Assembly: GCA_965153455.1 (NCBI GenBank)
Contig: OZ234495.1
Coordinates: 18,224,875-18,288,874, forward strand
Direction: 5' to 3'
DNA length: 64,000 nt
DNA from: Sphagnum compactum
Lineage: Eukaryota > Bryophyta > Sphagnopsida > Sphagnales
Position 1 is the stretch's first letter, and each line of letters begins with the position of its first letter. The translations under genes and the position numbers were made by a program. Positions 40,350-50,032 of this stretch are shown piece by piece. The notes under the pieces were generated by a model that was not told the DNA's origin, did not search any database, and worked only from the letters and a program-made list of their open reading frames with translations.

Positions 40350-41200
40350 AGATTGTTTGTCCTTCGGCGAAGTTTCTCGGCTTCTGTCAAAGATTTAAAC
40401 TTAGCAGTGTCGATCTGCATCGGAGCAGGTCCAAAAGAGGCAGGTCGGGCAACTGGTGTTGTTTGGGGAACTAAGGGGAGCGTAATAGGCCGACTGTTCC
40501 AAAGCTGGGCGTTGGAGGTGACTTTCTTTTCCTGGCGACGTTCGAACAGACGATTATCGCACCGAATTGCCTGGGTGATGGCTTCACTAAAGGAAGAAAG
40601 GTTTGCGAGTGTCAACAAAAGATCTTGAACATCATCACGAAGCCCATAGCGAAACTGATCAATCAAGGCAGCTTCTCCCCAATTGACGTCACAGGCAAGC
40701 TGCCTGAATTCTGAAGCGTAGACGATGGCCGAACGTGTCCCTTGCTGGAGGCGACGCAGCTTGTTGGCTGAAGTCCTGGCCTTATCACTGTCCCCAAATA
40801 CTGCTTCAAATTCCGCCATAAAGGCGTTGAAATCTTGTAGAAGAGGGGATGATGTTTCCAGGATGGGAGCAAACCATGCTGCAGCTGTCCCAGTGAGTAG
40901 GGTTCCAACGAATCCTACACGAGTGGTGTCATCAAAATAACGACGGGGTTGTAGTTGCATGATCAGGCGTACCTGGCTGACAAAGCCTCGAAATTTGAGG
41001 CGCGTTCCATCAAACTTTTCTGGCAGACTGATCTTGGGTTCTTGGGCGGCCATTGCAAGAGCAAGAAGTACTGGGGCAGGAGGTGGTGGCTGATTCTGTA
41101 GGCGGGTCACCGAGTCTCTAAGCACGGCATCTTCTTGTTGAAGGTGTTGAAGGGCGGCGAGGATTTGAGTGAGATCGATGTTGGATTTTGAGTTGTCCAT
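40229..41200 (-). CDS. gag polyprotein of the chromovirus, 323 aa
   Basis: Gag packages the element's RNA into virus-like particles. The frame opens at 41200 in a strong context (ACCACCATGG) with MDNSKSNIDLTQ. A short coiled coil follows (ILAALQHLQQEDAVL), then the capsid-like segment FDGTRLKFRGFVSQVRLIMQ and FVGTLLTGTAAAWF typical of Ty3/gypsy gag. A CCHC zinc knuckle, CLYCGNPGHIARQC, sits near the C-terminus. It is uninterrupted. The end overlaps pol by 121 nt; the bases near the end (TTGGAAAAC) are not a canonical X-XXY-YYZ slippery heptamer. Confidence 0.88.
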   Translation of the reverse strand: MDNSKSNIDLTQILAALQHLQQEDAVLRDSVTRLQNQPPPPAPVLLALAMAAQEPKISLPEKFDGTRLKFRGFVSQVRLIMQLQPRRYFDDTTRVGFVGTLLTGTAAAWFAPILETSSPLLQDFNAFMAEFEAVFGDSDKARTSANKLRRLQQGTRSAIVYASEFRQLACDVNWGEAALIDQFRYGLRDDVQDLLLTLANLSSFSEAITQAIRCDNRLFERRQEKKVTSNAQLWNSRPITLPLVPQTTPVARPASFGPAPMQIDTAKFKSLTEAEKLRRRTNNLCLYCGNPGHIARQCPQKLVKLQVQAVETPQELENKNIQS

Positions 41201-41238
41201 GGTGGTAGTTCTCACACTTTTGCGCTTTCAATCTTCAA

Positions 41239-41894
41239 ACTTGAAACTTCAGATGCTTGGATCTCTCTCAATACAAGTCCAAATGACATGAAATTTCTCT
41301 CACACATATATTCTTATATGATCTATAAGATCACAAAGTTACAGACCGAAAGAAACTTAAACAAAGGAGATATGACCAAAAAACCAGATCTGCACTTGAA
41401 ACTTCAGATGCTTGGATCTCTCTCAATACAAGTCCAAATGACATGAAATTTCTCTCACACATATATTCCTATATGATCTATAAGATCACAAAGTTACAGA
41501 CCCAAAAAAGCTTACACAAAGGAGATATGACCAAAAAACCAGATCTGCATTTGAAACTTCAGATGCTTGGATCTCTCTCAATACAAGTCCAAATGACATG
41601 AAATTTCTCTCACACATATATTCCTATATGATCTATAAGATCACAAAGTTACAGACCCAAAAAAGCTTACACAAAGGAGATATGACCAAAAAACCAGATC
41701 TGCACTTGAAACTTCAGATGCTTGAATCTCTCTCAATACAAGTCCAAATGACATGAAATTTCTCTCACACATATATTCCTATATGATCTATAAGATCACA
41801 AAGTTACAGACCCAGAAAAGCTTACACAAAGGAGATATGACCAAAAAACCAGATCTGCACTTGAAACTTCAGATGCTTGGATCTCTCTCAAAAC
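41239..41894 (-). repeat. 155-bp tandem repeats in the retrotransposon leader
   Basis: Four full units start at 41239, 41394, 41549 and 41704, with a partial fifth at 41859-41894; the period is exactly 155 throughout. Units differ by only a few bases, so the array is young or homogenised. It occupies most of the untranslated leader between PBS and gag. Confidence 0.92.
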
Positions 41895-42020
41895 ATATCC
41901 TTTTCTTTTGAAACTTTGAGAGTAGAAGCGTCCTATAGTCTTCTATAACCTTTCCAAGTTTCACTCCAATATACTTCTAGCTACTTACTGAAACAACAAA
42001 ACAAACAAACAAAAAGAAGG

Positions 42021-42030
42021 AGCAGATCAA
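42021..42030 (-). other. candidate primer-binding site (self-priming)
   Basis: Two bases inside the 5' LTR the minus strand reads TTGATCTGCT. Plant elements normally have a tRNA 3'-end complement starting TGG here (TGGTATCAGAGC for initiator Met); this does not fit. Instead it is perfectly complementary to AGCAGATCAA inside the LTR (minus, 42113-42104), the expected start of the element's RNA. Confidence 0.7.
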
Positions 42031-42032
42031 AC

Positions 42033-42225
42033 TGTTATGGACCGACTACAAACAAGTGGAGAATTACAAGACAAGACAAGCTTTATTGATCCATCAACTA
42101 GTGTTGATCTGCTAAAGGGTTGTTCCCCAGACTATCTCCTTTTATAACCCTGAGCCATACTAGTCCCAAAATATCCTAGGCCATGATATTGCCAAAAGTA
42201 TCCCAAAATATCCTAGGCCATGACA
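42033..42225 (-). repeat. 5' LTR, 193 bp
   Basis: Begins TGTCATGG at 42225 and ends CCATAACA at 42033 on the minus strand. It is very short for an LTR. It contains the promoter signals listed separately. It differs from the 3' LTR at two of 193 shared positions. Confidence 0.92.
42104..42146 (-). promoter_or_regulatory. LTR TATA box and predicted transcription start
   Basis: TATAAAA (minus; 42146-42140) lies 33 nt upstream of the A of AGCAGATCAA at 42113, the usual TATA-to-start distance for plant pol II genes. That A is taken as the start of R because the following ten bases pair with the site at 42021-42030. Confidence 0.65.
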
Positions 42226-42230
42226 ACAAC

Positions 42231-42660
42231 CATTATGCAAAATGAAAATAAAGTTTATTGAAATATAACACATTTTGCTCAAAGACCTATGTCAATAGGG
42301 CCATTAGGGTTGTGTCATTAACGCTTATATCACTATTGGCCTATGTCACTCACTAGGACTTAAGTTTGTCACTAGGACATGTGTCATTAAACCTATGTCA
42401 TTAAAGTATCATATGTCACTAATCATTAGTCAAGTTAAGGTTTGTGTCACATGGGGTTGGGTGTACTGTGTCATTGGGACGGATGTCATTAAGGCCCATG
42501 ATGTCATTCAACCTATGTCAATCAAATTTGTAGTATCATTAAGGTTGATGTCACTTGGGTTGTCATTAATTTATATGTCACTAGGGTTTGTGTGAGTTTG
42601 GCCTATTTCATTGAGGTCTATGTCATTTAAAACATGATCCTTGTCACATGGCCTACATTA
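42231..42660. repeat. degenerate array (TGTCATTAAGG type)
   Basis: Variants of CCTATGTCATTAAGGTTGATGTCAC recur at 15-20 bp spacing (TGTCACTAGG, TGTCATTAAACC, TGTCATTGGGAC). The first 45 bp also continue the homology of the 35649-36264 fragment to 55325 onward. Confidence 0.55.
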
Positions 42661-44041
42661 GTTGAAAGCTCTTGTTATTTAAGTCTAATCACTTGGATTT
42701 GGTCTCAATGTTATGTTTTAAATCATTTACCATAGTGATTGGATTACAAAGTTTGTTAACACCATTAAATTAAAACCTGCACGTGGAGGTTTGAAAGATG
42801 GTACCAAGTTGTTATTGGTTCTTGCACATCCTTCTCCTATTCTTTCACCTCGTGTGCAACTCCTTCAAGCCCCTATCAATCACAATATAGTGATGTTTCA
42901 TAATTGCCCATAACAAGACAAATCATACCTAGTTACTTGGGATGAATATTCACTTCTAGTCTTAACAATTTTATATTATCCATGGGAATTGCAACAATAA
43001 GATACAATTTGCAACATACAACATGCAAGCTAGTTAATACATGTAGCCCCATGAAATAAGGTAATGGTGTTCATCCCAAAGCTATTGGCTCCCATAATTG
43101 GGCATGAATAGCTCATATATGTTCACTTTTTCTATTGGCATTTGGAGTCTTTCAATAATGGACAATAGACCCTGGGGTTGCCCTAAGGAACAACTTCCCT
43201 TAGGGAGCAAATTTTTGAATGTTTGCAAAGAAAATATAAGAGTAAAACTTTGTCCAAATCAAACATTCTTTATGAAAGTGTTCCTCCCCTTCTCCCAAGG
43301 AAGTTGTTCCCTTTCTCCTTGTGAAACCTATTCCTTAGGGGAACATGGTTCAAGCTACCATTTTGTTTCCGTTTCCCCAAGGCATCTAGCTTGAAAAAGT
43401 TGTCAACAAGTTTTTTTTTCCATATATTTTGTCCATTTGAATATAATGTGGGTCAATATTTACAACAAAGGATTCCAAGAAATTAAAAAAAATTACGAAA
43501 TATGGGCCACAAGGTTAAGGACTAATAAATTTGGTCATTTTATGGTTTGAATGGCACAAATATTTTGTCATCACTAAAGCTAAAGTCCATAATGAAAATC
43601 AAGGTAAAATATCTAACATTTTAAATTAAAAATTAGTTCCTAAGACTTCTAAAAATAAAATTTTAAAACTTTTTTCATGTTTTAAAAATGATTCCTAATA
43701 ATGTAACTTGATCTTGAATGTACCCTTTAACTTTATGAATATTATGTGTCTTGAACCCTTTGAACCTTTTGTCTTTGAATATGGACTTCTTAGTAAAAAT
43801 CAAAATTTGTTCATCATGAATTTCCCACTTAATCTTTTTGATTTGAACAAGGTACTAACCATGTGGATTGTGTTGGAGACCCAATCAACCACAATCTGCA
43901 TACTTGAGTTATCGTGAATGGTCTCCCCCAAAAAACTAGAATTTGGATTAAATACTAACCCCTCAGCTTCATAGTTGTTTTATTGTCCCTCTCTTCAAGC
44001 TTTCTTTTGTAGGAAAAAATTAAAAATCCAATACAAAGCTT
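42661..44041. other. intergenic DNA, no gene seen
   Basis: A 98-codon frame at 43098-43394 has no recognisable domain. Around 43180-43340 the words GGAACAACTTCCCTTAGGG and CCAAGGAAGTTGTTCC form an inverted pair about 120 bp apart, perhaps a decayed MITE. Confidence 0.4.
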
Positions 44042-45029
44042 TTGTCACATAAACATTGTCTTAACAAATACATAATATCGTGATAATTCAAGAAAAATAA
44101 GTGTAACATTACTCAAAAAAGTGTGCCATGTCCCAACATAATATAAAGTTGTCATGAATCAAACCAATCGCCCAATGCTAAGGGGCCAATAATAGAGATC
44201 ATACGTCAACTAGCCTGGGAGCATGATGTAATAATAGTGTTATAATAAACACTTCTTTAATCACCCAGGTAGCTAACGTTTAGAGAGAACAGAAACATTA
44301 CTCTATGAACTGGCACATATACCCACCGAGCGACACAAGATTCTCAGCTCTTAACCGCCAGGGTGCGTGCGGCAGCAAGGGACGTGGAACGATAACGTCA
44401 ACATTGGAAGTTCAGAGGTGCTGTTTTTGGCTAATTTTCGCAACATACAGGAAAAAAGAAACAAAGAATAGTCATACAAAGGCTCAAAGTCACCACATTA
44501 TGCGGATTTTTTTCAAATCGCCATATATTGAGAATAGGTTCTAGCACGTCGCCAAAATATAGCACCATTCTTAAACTTTTTTTACTGTCATCTATAGGCT
44601 GTAGCCAAATTTGGCTAAATCATCTATCCCGCTGACCTCACAAATTTCAAAAAGAAAAAAAAGACCGGAACTTGGAAGTTGGAAGCGTGTTGTGTAGGAA
44701 GTTGCGGTGGAGGTGTTGGTGCTGCTTCTGCGTTACCTACGTCCATGTCGCGCGTATCCGACGTGATCGACCTCACACCCTTGGTTGCACAACCTCTGCG
44801 GACATTCCCTTGGAGACTACAGCATTTCACATCACCAAGCACTATAAATTGGTTGATTTTATATCTAGTTCATCATTATCTAATCACTCAAGCTCAGCAT
44901 TCTGATTTGATTCCAGTCTTCGAGGTTGTCGATTCATCCACAAGAGGAATTAGCCAAATTTTCAAAGGGGGTCGAGTTTGGAGAATTTGATCTACTTACA
45001 CTCGGGGGCAAGGATTTGTCTCCTTGTTC

Positions 45030-45077
<48 letters not shown>

Positions 45078-45219
45078 CAAGGGATTGGGTGCTTGGCGGT
45101 TTCTTTCCGACGGAGACTGACTGATTGAAAGATCGAGCGAAGACAAGAGAGGAGAGGAGAGGAGAATACTCAGCAAAACTACTTGTGATTCTAGAGAGCA
45201 TAAATCTTGAGCATCGAGG
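44042..45219 (+). promoter_or_regulatory. ASR-B promoter and leader
   Basis: CTATAAATT (44842-44850) lies 378 bp before the ATG. ACGTG occurs at 44761-44765, and B alone keeps an upstream GGGACGTGGAAC (near 44380-44390), which fits the ABRE core ACGTGG; A, C and D have changed bases there. The leader contains (GA)21 at 45033-45074. These sites suggest ABA control, which is usual for ASR genes but not shown here. Confidence 0.55.
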
Positions 45220-46311
45220 ATGTCGCGCCTTCATAACCTTCGTCATCAAGGACAAGGTGCTGGTGCTCCAGCTTACTATCCTCTCCCGCCTGGCAATGGA
45301 GCTGCACCCCAAGCCGGCCCTTACTACCCGGCCCCAGGGCCATCCTATGGCGGAAATCCAGAGATGATGATGCAGCCGGTTCAAGGGTTGGGTGGTGCTC
45401 CGGGGATGTACCCAGATCAGCAGTATCAGAATCTGCAGGCGGAAGAGCACAGGCATAAACAGCATGAGCATAGGGCTGAAATGGGAGCTTTGGGAGCTGC
45501 GGTGTTTGCTGCTGTGAGTTTATCGTCCTTTATACTCTTGATCTGCAATTCTTCTTCTCATTGACAAAAGGGTTCACGGCCCAATGGCACATCCTCTTGT
45601 TTCCAGGAGTGTAGTACTCTGTTCCTTTGAAAACACTAAGTAACTGTAGACTAAGAGCATCTTTCCATTAGGCTGCTGTGAACACAGATTTTGTGATCAC
45701 AGCAGCTTTCCATTATGTTTTTTGAACTAGTTGTGCTCACAGCCGTCTCCCAGCACTACCGGTCAAACATTAAGCAATTGCAGGAGCTGTGAGAGCTGGG
45801 AGTTAAACTCTGATTCACCAAACACTCACATCTCTCATTTTTTCATATGAACATGAGTTCCTGGACTTTCTGACATGATTAATTACATATTTTCAATGCA
45901 TTTGCAGCTTTCCAATGCAAATCAGTCTGTCTTAACAGCAAGAATGAAGGCCCTATGTCGGTGACTTTCCATTAGGCTGCTGTGTTTGCTTGCAATCACA
46001 GCAGCCTAATGGAAAGAGACCCTAATTAGGTCAAGAATTTTGTATGGTGGTCTTCTCAGTTTAGTGATCAATAGTTTCTGACAGATTACTGGTCTTCTCT
46101 TTCTTTGTTTTTGCAACAGCACGAAAAACATCAAGAGAAAGTGGATCCTGCAAATGCTCAGAGACATCACATGGAAGCACAAGCTGCTGAGGCAGCAACT
46201 CTGGGACTTGGTGGGTATGCCCTATATGAGCATCACGAGGATCACAAAATGCACAAAGCTGAGAAGCATGAGAGGCATCATCAGAAGCATGACCATCAGC
46301 ATCGTCATTAA
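45220..46311 (+). CDS. ASR protein (ABA/WDS domain), copy B
   Basis: Exons 45220-45513 and 46120-46311 join in phase 0 (GT-AG) to 161 aa. Residues 1-70 form the Pro/Tyr/Gly-rich extension (APAYYPLPPGNG, PYYPAPGPSYGGNPEMMM), and about 74-150 the ABA/WDS domain (EEHRHKQHEHRAEMGALG, then DPANAQRHHMEAQAAEAA and ALYEHHEDHKMHKAEKH) with a His-rich tail. Differences from D include PPGNG for APGYG, EMMM for QMMM, AVFAA for AAFAA, and EDHK for EAHK. Open and intact with all splice sites kept. The intron holds the shared MITE; if the intron were retained, translation would run 16 codons further to a stop. Confidence 0.9.
45655..46022. mobile_element. PIF/Harbinger-like MITE in ASR-B intron, 368 bp
   Basis: TAA target duplications (45652-45654 and 46023-46025) flank termini GAGCATCTTTCCATTAGG and its near complement ending AAAGAGACCC. 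Sub-terminal CTTTCCATTAGGCTGCTGTG palindromes occur at both ends, so each end folds on itself. This is the best-preserved copy with both TSDs intact. Confidence 0.78.
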
Positions 46312-47972
46312 TTTCTTTGGGTACCAGATAAGTCTTTGGACCAGTTGATAATCTCGAAGAACTACTTGTTAGTGCAAAAACTGAGTCAGATACTGTGTCA
46401 ATGTCACAGAATATATTGTAGCATGTACCAGGACCTGGTACTCTAATAGCAGGCAGGTGGTGGGTGTTCTTGGAATTTAGTAAATTGCAGTCTACATTTA
46501 GGATCCCCAAGTGGGTAGCATGATCTTGTCCATATGTGATCTTGTTGATTGTGTGGTTTTCTAACCACACTGTTCAAACTCTGTATCCTGAAAGTAAAAT
46601 TTTACGATTTTTAAGGGTTTACTGCTGGCTTCTCTTCTGTGAGGACTCGACTGCTGACGTCTGAAGCTGCTGGTAGATAGTATGTTTTATGATTGAATCG
46701 TCAACCTGGGGACACACTGCTATGAAATTCAGAAGTTGCCAAATTCAAACGCCTGTCAAAGAGTTGCAAGTTGGTTTAAATCAAGGTCGGTCTGGTATAT
46801 TGGGCTGTGCCTGGTATCAAGACTGGTAGCAAGGACCATACCAGTCTGGTAAGAGCTGAGAGAATACCAGCCTCATACCACTACCAGTGTGGTAGGTACT
46901 CCAGGTAATAGCAGCCTGATACCAGTTTTATACCAGTCTCAAGAGCAGTTATGCACCTACCATATACCAGCCGAAAAATATTCTTGGACCTGATATCTGA
47001 AGCAGATTGGTATGAAAGTTTTTTAAAGTACCTAATACCAGAAAAGAAGACCCATGATACCAGGACTAGCCTAAGGTCAGGGACATTCCCAAAATCCAGG
47101 GCTGGGCTTGGCTATCACCTGCTCCTGGTCCGGGGCCCCCTATTTTGGGAATACCCCCACCCTGGTGCTTTACCCTACACAAAAAAGTTGAGAAAAAAGC
47201 ACCGCCACCAGTACATCGAAATTGAATCCCAAATGTCTCAGTTTCAAAAAACCGATGGTTCTCATGAAGTAACCAAGTAATGAACCCACAGTTTATGGTA
47301 GGCTCTTTGACCCAGTTCTTTGAGTTTTTAGAACCCTGGTTAAGGGTAAAACCCAGTTCTATGAAATTTGGGAACCACTGGTCCAGTCAGAACTAGTAAA
47401 CCTGATTGCAACGAAGAAGAACAGGAATTGCAAACAGACTGGGGACTGACAGGGTGGAATTTGGGACGTTCTGGTTCTCTCTTTTCGGAACCTGACACCA
47501 GCGAGTATCGGTAGGGCACATGTAGATTCCCTTGACGGAATGGCATCAACAAACTCTACCATTCAGGTATTGTTTTCCAATTGCTATGAAATTCAAATTT
47601 CAATACAATTTTCCAGAAGCCTCAAAAACTCTATCATTCAGGTAGTATGTTTCAATTTACAGGATTGAAAAACAGGGGATTGATCATTTCTTGACTCTCC
47701 TTGGAACTTGAAGGAATGTAGGTGTGAGTTTGTAGGTGGTTTTGTGTCATGTACACCTACCTGTCTTGGGCGGTTCTTACCTTTTTCACAGAACTACCAG
47801 GGCCACTTCGTACAAGACTTTAGGAGAATCAGCCCATTTCTTGGAAAAAGAAAAAAAGAAAAAAAATTATACTCACCCATGGGTTCAAAAAACAAGAACT
47901 GGTGATATGAAGATTGGGACCTCTGATACCCTAGGTGGTTCTAAGTGGTTGAATCTCACATCCAAGTGAATT
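46312..47972. repeat. ASR-B 3' flank shared with C and D
   Basis: About 1.66 kb matches C (50033-51719, inverted), and its first 0.95 kb matches D. Around 46790-47060 it carries many CTGGTAT and ATACCAG words (TACCAGTCTGGTA is a 13-bp palindrome). The dispersed 100-bp repeat occurs at 47079-47180. A 77-codon frame at 47736-47969 has a counterpart in C, but its changes are not biased to silent sites, so it is not called as a gene. Confidence 0.7.
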
Positions 47973-48023
47973 TCAACCATTAAAAATTGAGAATTGCCCT
48001 GATTTCCTTGCGTATAGGTGGAG

Positions 48024-48522
48024 TACCACATACCAATGGAAAGCTCTCGATGAAGGCTACAACTTTGTTTTAGACCTTATCTCAATTGGAGATCTGCACA
48101 CAAAATTATGTGCCTCCAAAGTCGCGGGAAACCCAATTTTGAGAATTTCAGGACTTTCATTTGGAAGTCTCGAGACAGAATGACATTTGGGTGCTGGCCC
48201 CGTGGCTAGGCACAAATAATATTATAAGAGGGAAGGTGGAGGTCCAGGCCGTGGTGAGTTTTGTGAGTCCGTGTTTACCCATGGCTTGTTTGTGCACCAA
48301 AAGTGTTTCAGCTACGCACTAACCAACTTGTTGTTTGGTTTGTGTAGGTCCGTGTGAATAATTGATTTGCTTGTCAACCTTTCTAATCCCCATCTTAGAG
48401 CTCCAGCACGCCTTCTAACCTCAAAATGCTATGAGCTATGGAGCGCACTTCAACTCTTTCTCCTTTTGTTGTTTTCACCTTTGGATTCACAATTGAATCC
48501 ATCAAGGAGCTTGGGGGTGCAT
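48024..48522 (+). repeat. dispersed 0.5 kb repeat, copy 1
   Basis: Runs from AATGGAAAGCTCTCGATGA to CTTGGGGGTGCATC and matches 54197-54704 in the same orientation. It lies at the B/C palindrome centre, while the other copy lies at the C/D centre. It resembles the end region of an LTR element in composition, but no TSD, PBS or coding part is attached. Confidence 0.65.
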
Positions 48523-50032
48523 CTGTGGGGGTAATTAATATATGAAACATTTTTGTATAAATTAATTACTTCATTAGGTAGACTATGTAATTAGGTAATC
48601 TAGCTATGAAGCTAGGTAATAGGTAGTAAGTAGTTAGTAGGTCATATGTATGTGGGTTAAATAGTAGGTACTTTGTCATGTTGATATATGATTTTTTTAA
48701 TTAATTACTCAATTAGGTAGGCAATGTAATTTATTCATTGAATCAGCTAACTAGGTAATAGGGTTGATTTATGATCCATTCATAAACATAATATGTGACT
48801 AAGTTATATCTCATATATCTAAATTAATTTTTGTTGGTACAATTAGAATATATTATTAAAAAGAATTTATAATCTAACTTTTAAAATCAAATAGAGGTTT
48901 GAGATTTGGAAATTATATCATTTATTTTTTAATCATGATTTGAAGTAAACATTAATACATCATAAATGTAAAAGTAATAAAATTTATAGTTCCATAAAAT
49001 CAATTTTTATATGGAATTAATCAATATTTAAAAATTGAAATCAAACTTCTAGATTAATCTTTTACATCAGAAACAATATAAGATCTTTTATTTTATCTAT
49101 ATTATAATTTATTTATATCCATTTATGAATATTATGTGTGAATAGATTATATATCACACATCAAAATAAATTCTCTTGTTAAAATTATGATATTCAAAAG
49201 AAAAATTGTATAATATAATTTTTAGAATCAAATCAAGGTTTAAAACAAAAATATATAATTTTATTTGTTATTATATTATCCAGAAGGTTTATTTATATTT
49301 ATAACTCACGTGCTTGAATTAAATTTTTTTAAAGAAATGATCATTGAAATGGTATTCAATAACGAAATTCAAGTATTTTTTTTTCAATTTTCTTTTCAAT
49401 TCTTTTCAAGCAAAAGTTCCAAGGTTGCCTTTGGTGTGTCTCCCTATCACAAATTAAGGTTTGTCGAGGCATAAGTACATTTTGCATGCTATGCTACCCC
49501 TTTCATAATTAGAATTTAAAATTTCTATCAGACATCAACATGGTGATATGCTAGAATGAGCTACTTTCGAACTAGGTTTTGGATTTTGGTTGGTTTTCAT
49601 TTAAAGTGGATCCATGTGGTCTTTTGATTGGTAAACTGGTTTGTATTTGGGAGTATAGTATAGGTTAGTAGCCACACTGAGGATGTTTGCTGTTTATCTT
49701 TCCCTCACAAATTACAACCTTCTGATGCACAAGTAATATGCCCTCAATGCTAGGTTTTGAAATAGGGAGAAGTAATGTTCAATGATTTGATTTTTGGGAG
49801 TAGAAAATTGATAACCTTATATGTGATCTATTATGCCATGGTGTTACTATGTGTAGGCTTTGTGTGGCTCCACATGCCAATTTCAATGCCTGACATTGGC
49901 GAGTGTTGATTCAATATGATTCATGTACGCAAAATTGGGCGGGTATCATGATAACTGGTTCAGCCTAGTTATCATGCATGAACCCTAGCAGTTAACATTG
50001 TAGGTGATCACTGTCAGCCTCTGAGAACCACC
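48523..50032. other. AT-rich centre between B and C
   Basis: No gene. TAGGTAATCTAGCTATGAAG-type words at 48560-48760 resemble the TAGGTA arrays of the first 11 kb. A 69-codon frame at 49265-49474 is unrecognised. Confidence 0.4.

Larger units (their letters stand above)
36265..42225 (-). mobile_element. Ty3/gypsy chromovirus LTR retrotransposon, near complete
   Basis: A 5961-bp element with TG...CA LTRs is flanked by the 5-bp target duplication ACAAC (36260-36264 and 42226-42230). Reading on the minus strand: 5' LTR, a candidate self-priming PBS, a leader with 155-bp repeats, gag with a zinc knuckle, protease, reverse transcriptase, RNase H, integrase with chromodomain, a polypurine tract and the 3' LTR. 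The integrase-RT order and chromodomain place it in the chromoviruses. The pol text (SRPWGSIAMDFITDPP, HPETDGQTERTNQTLEQYFR) reads like fungal and vertebrate Tf1/sushi-type or Tcn1-like elements. LTR copies differ at 2 of 193 aligned bases, so insertion is recent. Two stop codons in pol make this copy non-autonomous. Confidence 0.93.

Noticed and set aside
44679-44990. A 103-codon frame (MEACCVGSCGGGV...) upstream of ASR-B with counterparts in A and C
   Set aside because: It runs across the TATA box into the leader, is cut short in D, and changes between copies are not biased to silent positions. It is conserved promoter and leader, not protein.
46105-46311. Stand-alone small His-rich proteins at each ASR exon 2
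   Set aside because: These frames start in the intron at a TTTTTGCAACAG acceptor. They are second exons of the ASR genes, not separate genes.
47736-47969. A 77-79 codon frame shared by the B and C 3' flanks (ending KWLNLTSK)
   Set aside because: Many amino-acid-changing differences, poly-Lys from an A-rich tract, and no start-site or family support. Shared duplication explains the shared frame.
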